A stretch of 5,196 bases of DNA from Candidatus Curtissbacteria bacterium RIFCSPLOWO2_01_FULL_37_9 (GTDB lineage Bacteria; Patescibacteriota; Microgenomatia; Curtissbacterales; GWA2-41-24): assembly GCA_001776425.1 (NCBI GenBank), contig MFBN01000023.1, positions 966 to 6,161 on the forward strand. Direction: 5' to 3'. The position numbers were made by a program, and so were the translations under genes. Below, piece after piece: positions 4,778 to 5,196 of this stretch; within the stretch, counting starts at the first letter, position 1; every line of letters starts with the position of its first letter. The notes beneath the pieces were generated by a model. It saw only the letters and a list, made by a program, of their open reading frames with translations, ran no database searches and had not been told where the DNA came from.

Positions 4778-5167
4778 ATGAAAGAGGTCCATAGAAATAA
4801 AGGTGTTCTTAGAAATATTAAAAACGTTATAAGTAGTCCTGCAATAAGAGGAGTTATATTAATAGGGCTTGTTCCGGCTGCAATTGGTGGTGGTGTCAAG
4901 GAAACTGTAATTGAAGATTCAACAGTTACTATAGGAAATCGCATTGAACATTATAGCTCGCCGTTTGAAATATTCCATCGTGAGCAGGAATATGCACTAA
5001 AAGTTGGTTTTTCATTGGTCGGGCTTGGTTACTGGGTTCATTCTTATGCTGCAAGAAATAGGCAAATGGAAGGAGCACAAAAAGCGGATAAGAACCAAAC
5101 CGCAATAGGATTAGATATCCAAGGATTAGGTATAGCAACTATTTTAGGTACAACTTGGTCTCTTTAA
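4778..5167 (+). CDS. Small predicted membrane protein, function unknown
   Basis: 129 residues from the ATG at 4778. The same frame is open 7 codons further to a TTG at 4757, but the candidate promoter overlaps that stretch, so the shorter form is preferred. The N-terminus is basic (Lys2, Arg6, Lys8, Arg12, Lys15). Three hydrophobic stretches could be membrane helices: about 22-40 (IRGVILIGLVPAAIGGG), 75-92 (KVGFSLVGLGYWVHSYA) and 109-127 (AIGLDIQGLGIATILG, glycine-rich and weaker). A polar segment (41-74) and a charged loop (93-107) separate them. I do not recognise the family. It is divergent from the YrdC-like gene. The 29 bases after its stop hold no recognisable feature. Confidence 0.65.
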   Translation: MKEVHRNKGVLRNIKNVISSPAIRGVILIGLVPAAIGGGVKETVIEDSTVTIGNRIEHYSSPFEIFHREQEYALKVGFSLVGLGYWVHSYAARNRQMEGAQKADKNQTAIGLDIQGLGIATILGTTWSL

Positions 5168-5196
5168 ATTAGACATTGATCACCCTAATTCTTTAA

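Noticed and set aside
4744..5138. Minus-strand frames 4744-4944 and 4929-5138 opposite the membrane protein
   Set aside because: Both could encode hydrophobic peptides, but they lack a promoter, while the plus-strand frame has a placed promoter and a better start. The choice is less certain here than elsewhere.

Overview
The window is AT-rich and compact. It reads with the standard bacterial code: TAA, TAG and TGA all act as stops. Visible Shine-Dalgarno sites are absent, two of the five genes start with GTG, and the tRNA has no encoded CCA. The cytosolic histidine kinases resemble those common in Candidatus Patescibacteria (CPR), especially Microgenomates-like lineages, and the leftmost 300 bases carry a serine-recombinase tail of a kind frequent there. 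The lineage is inferred from protein style, not from a marker gene.

Left edge (1-370): the decayed 3' end of a large serine recombinase reads rightward and runs into the 3' end of a tRNA-Gln(UUG) gene on the minus strand, where it takes its stop codon. This looks like the scar of an element that used the tRNA gene as its attachment site.

Centre (458-3528): a signalling module. A soluble PAS-HisKA-HATPase kinase (HK1) on the plus strand converges on a minus-strand pair: a GAF-HisKA-HATPase kinase (HK2) and a single-domain response regulator (RR). The HK1 and RR coding regions overlap tail to tail by 32 bp. HK1 has Ala in place of the Thr/Asn usually needed for phosphatase activity, while HK2 keeps Thr. 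HK2 carries a near-perfect 36-bp tandem repeat that adds two 13-residue units to the loop of its dimerisation hairpin. RR has no output domain, so the module probably acts through protein contacts or a relay, with both kinases as candidate partners.

Right part (3565-5167): a divergent YrdC/Sua5-like protein lies upstream of HK2 on the same strand. A small predicted membrane protein is transcribed away from it, from back-to-back promoters whose -35 boxes are 1 nt apart.

Across the window the best -10 boxes lie only 7-8 nt before four of the five start codons, which suggests leaderless mRNAs. Perfect 7-bp-arm dyads cover the promoter or start regions of HK2 and RR and could be operators.
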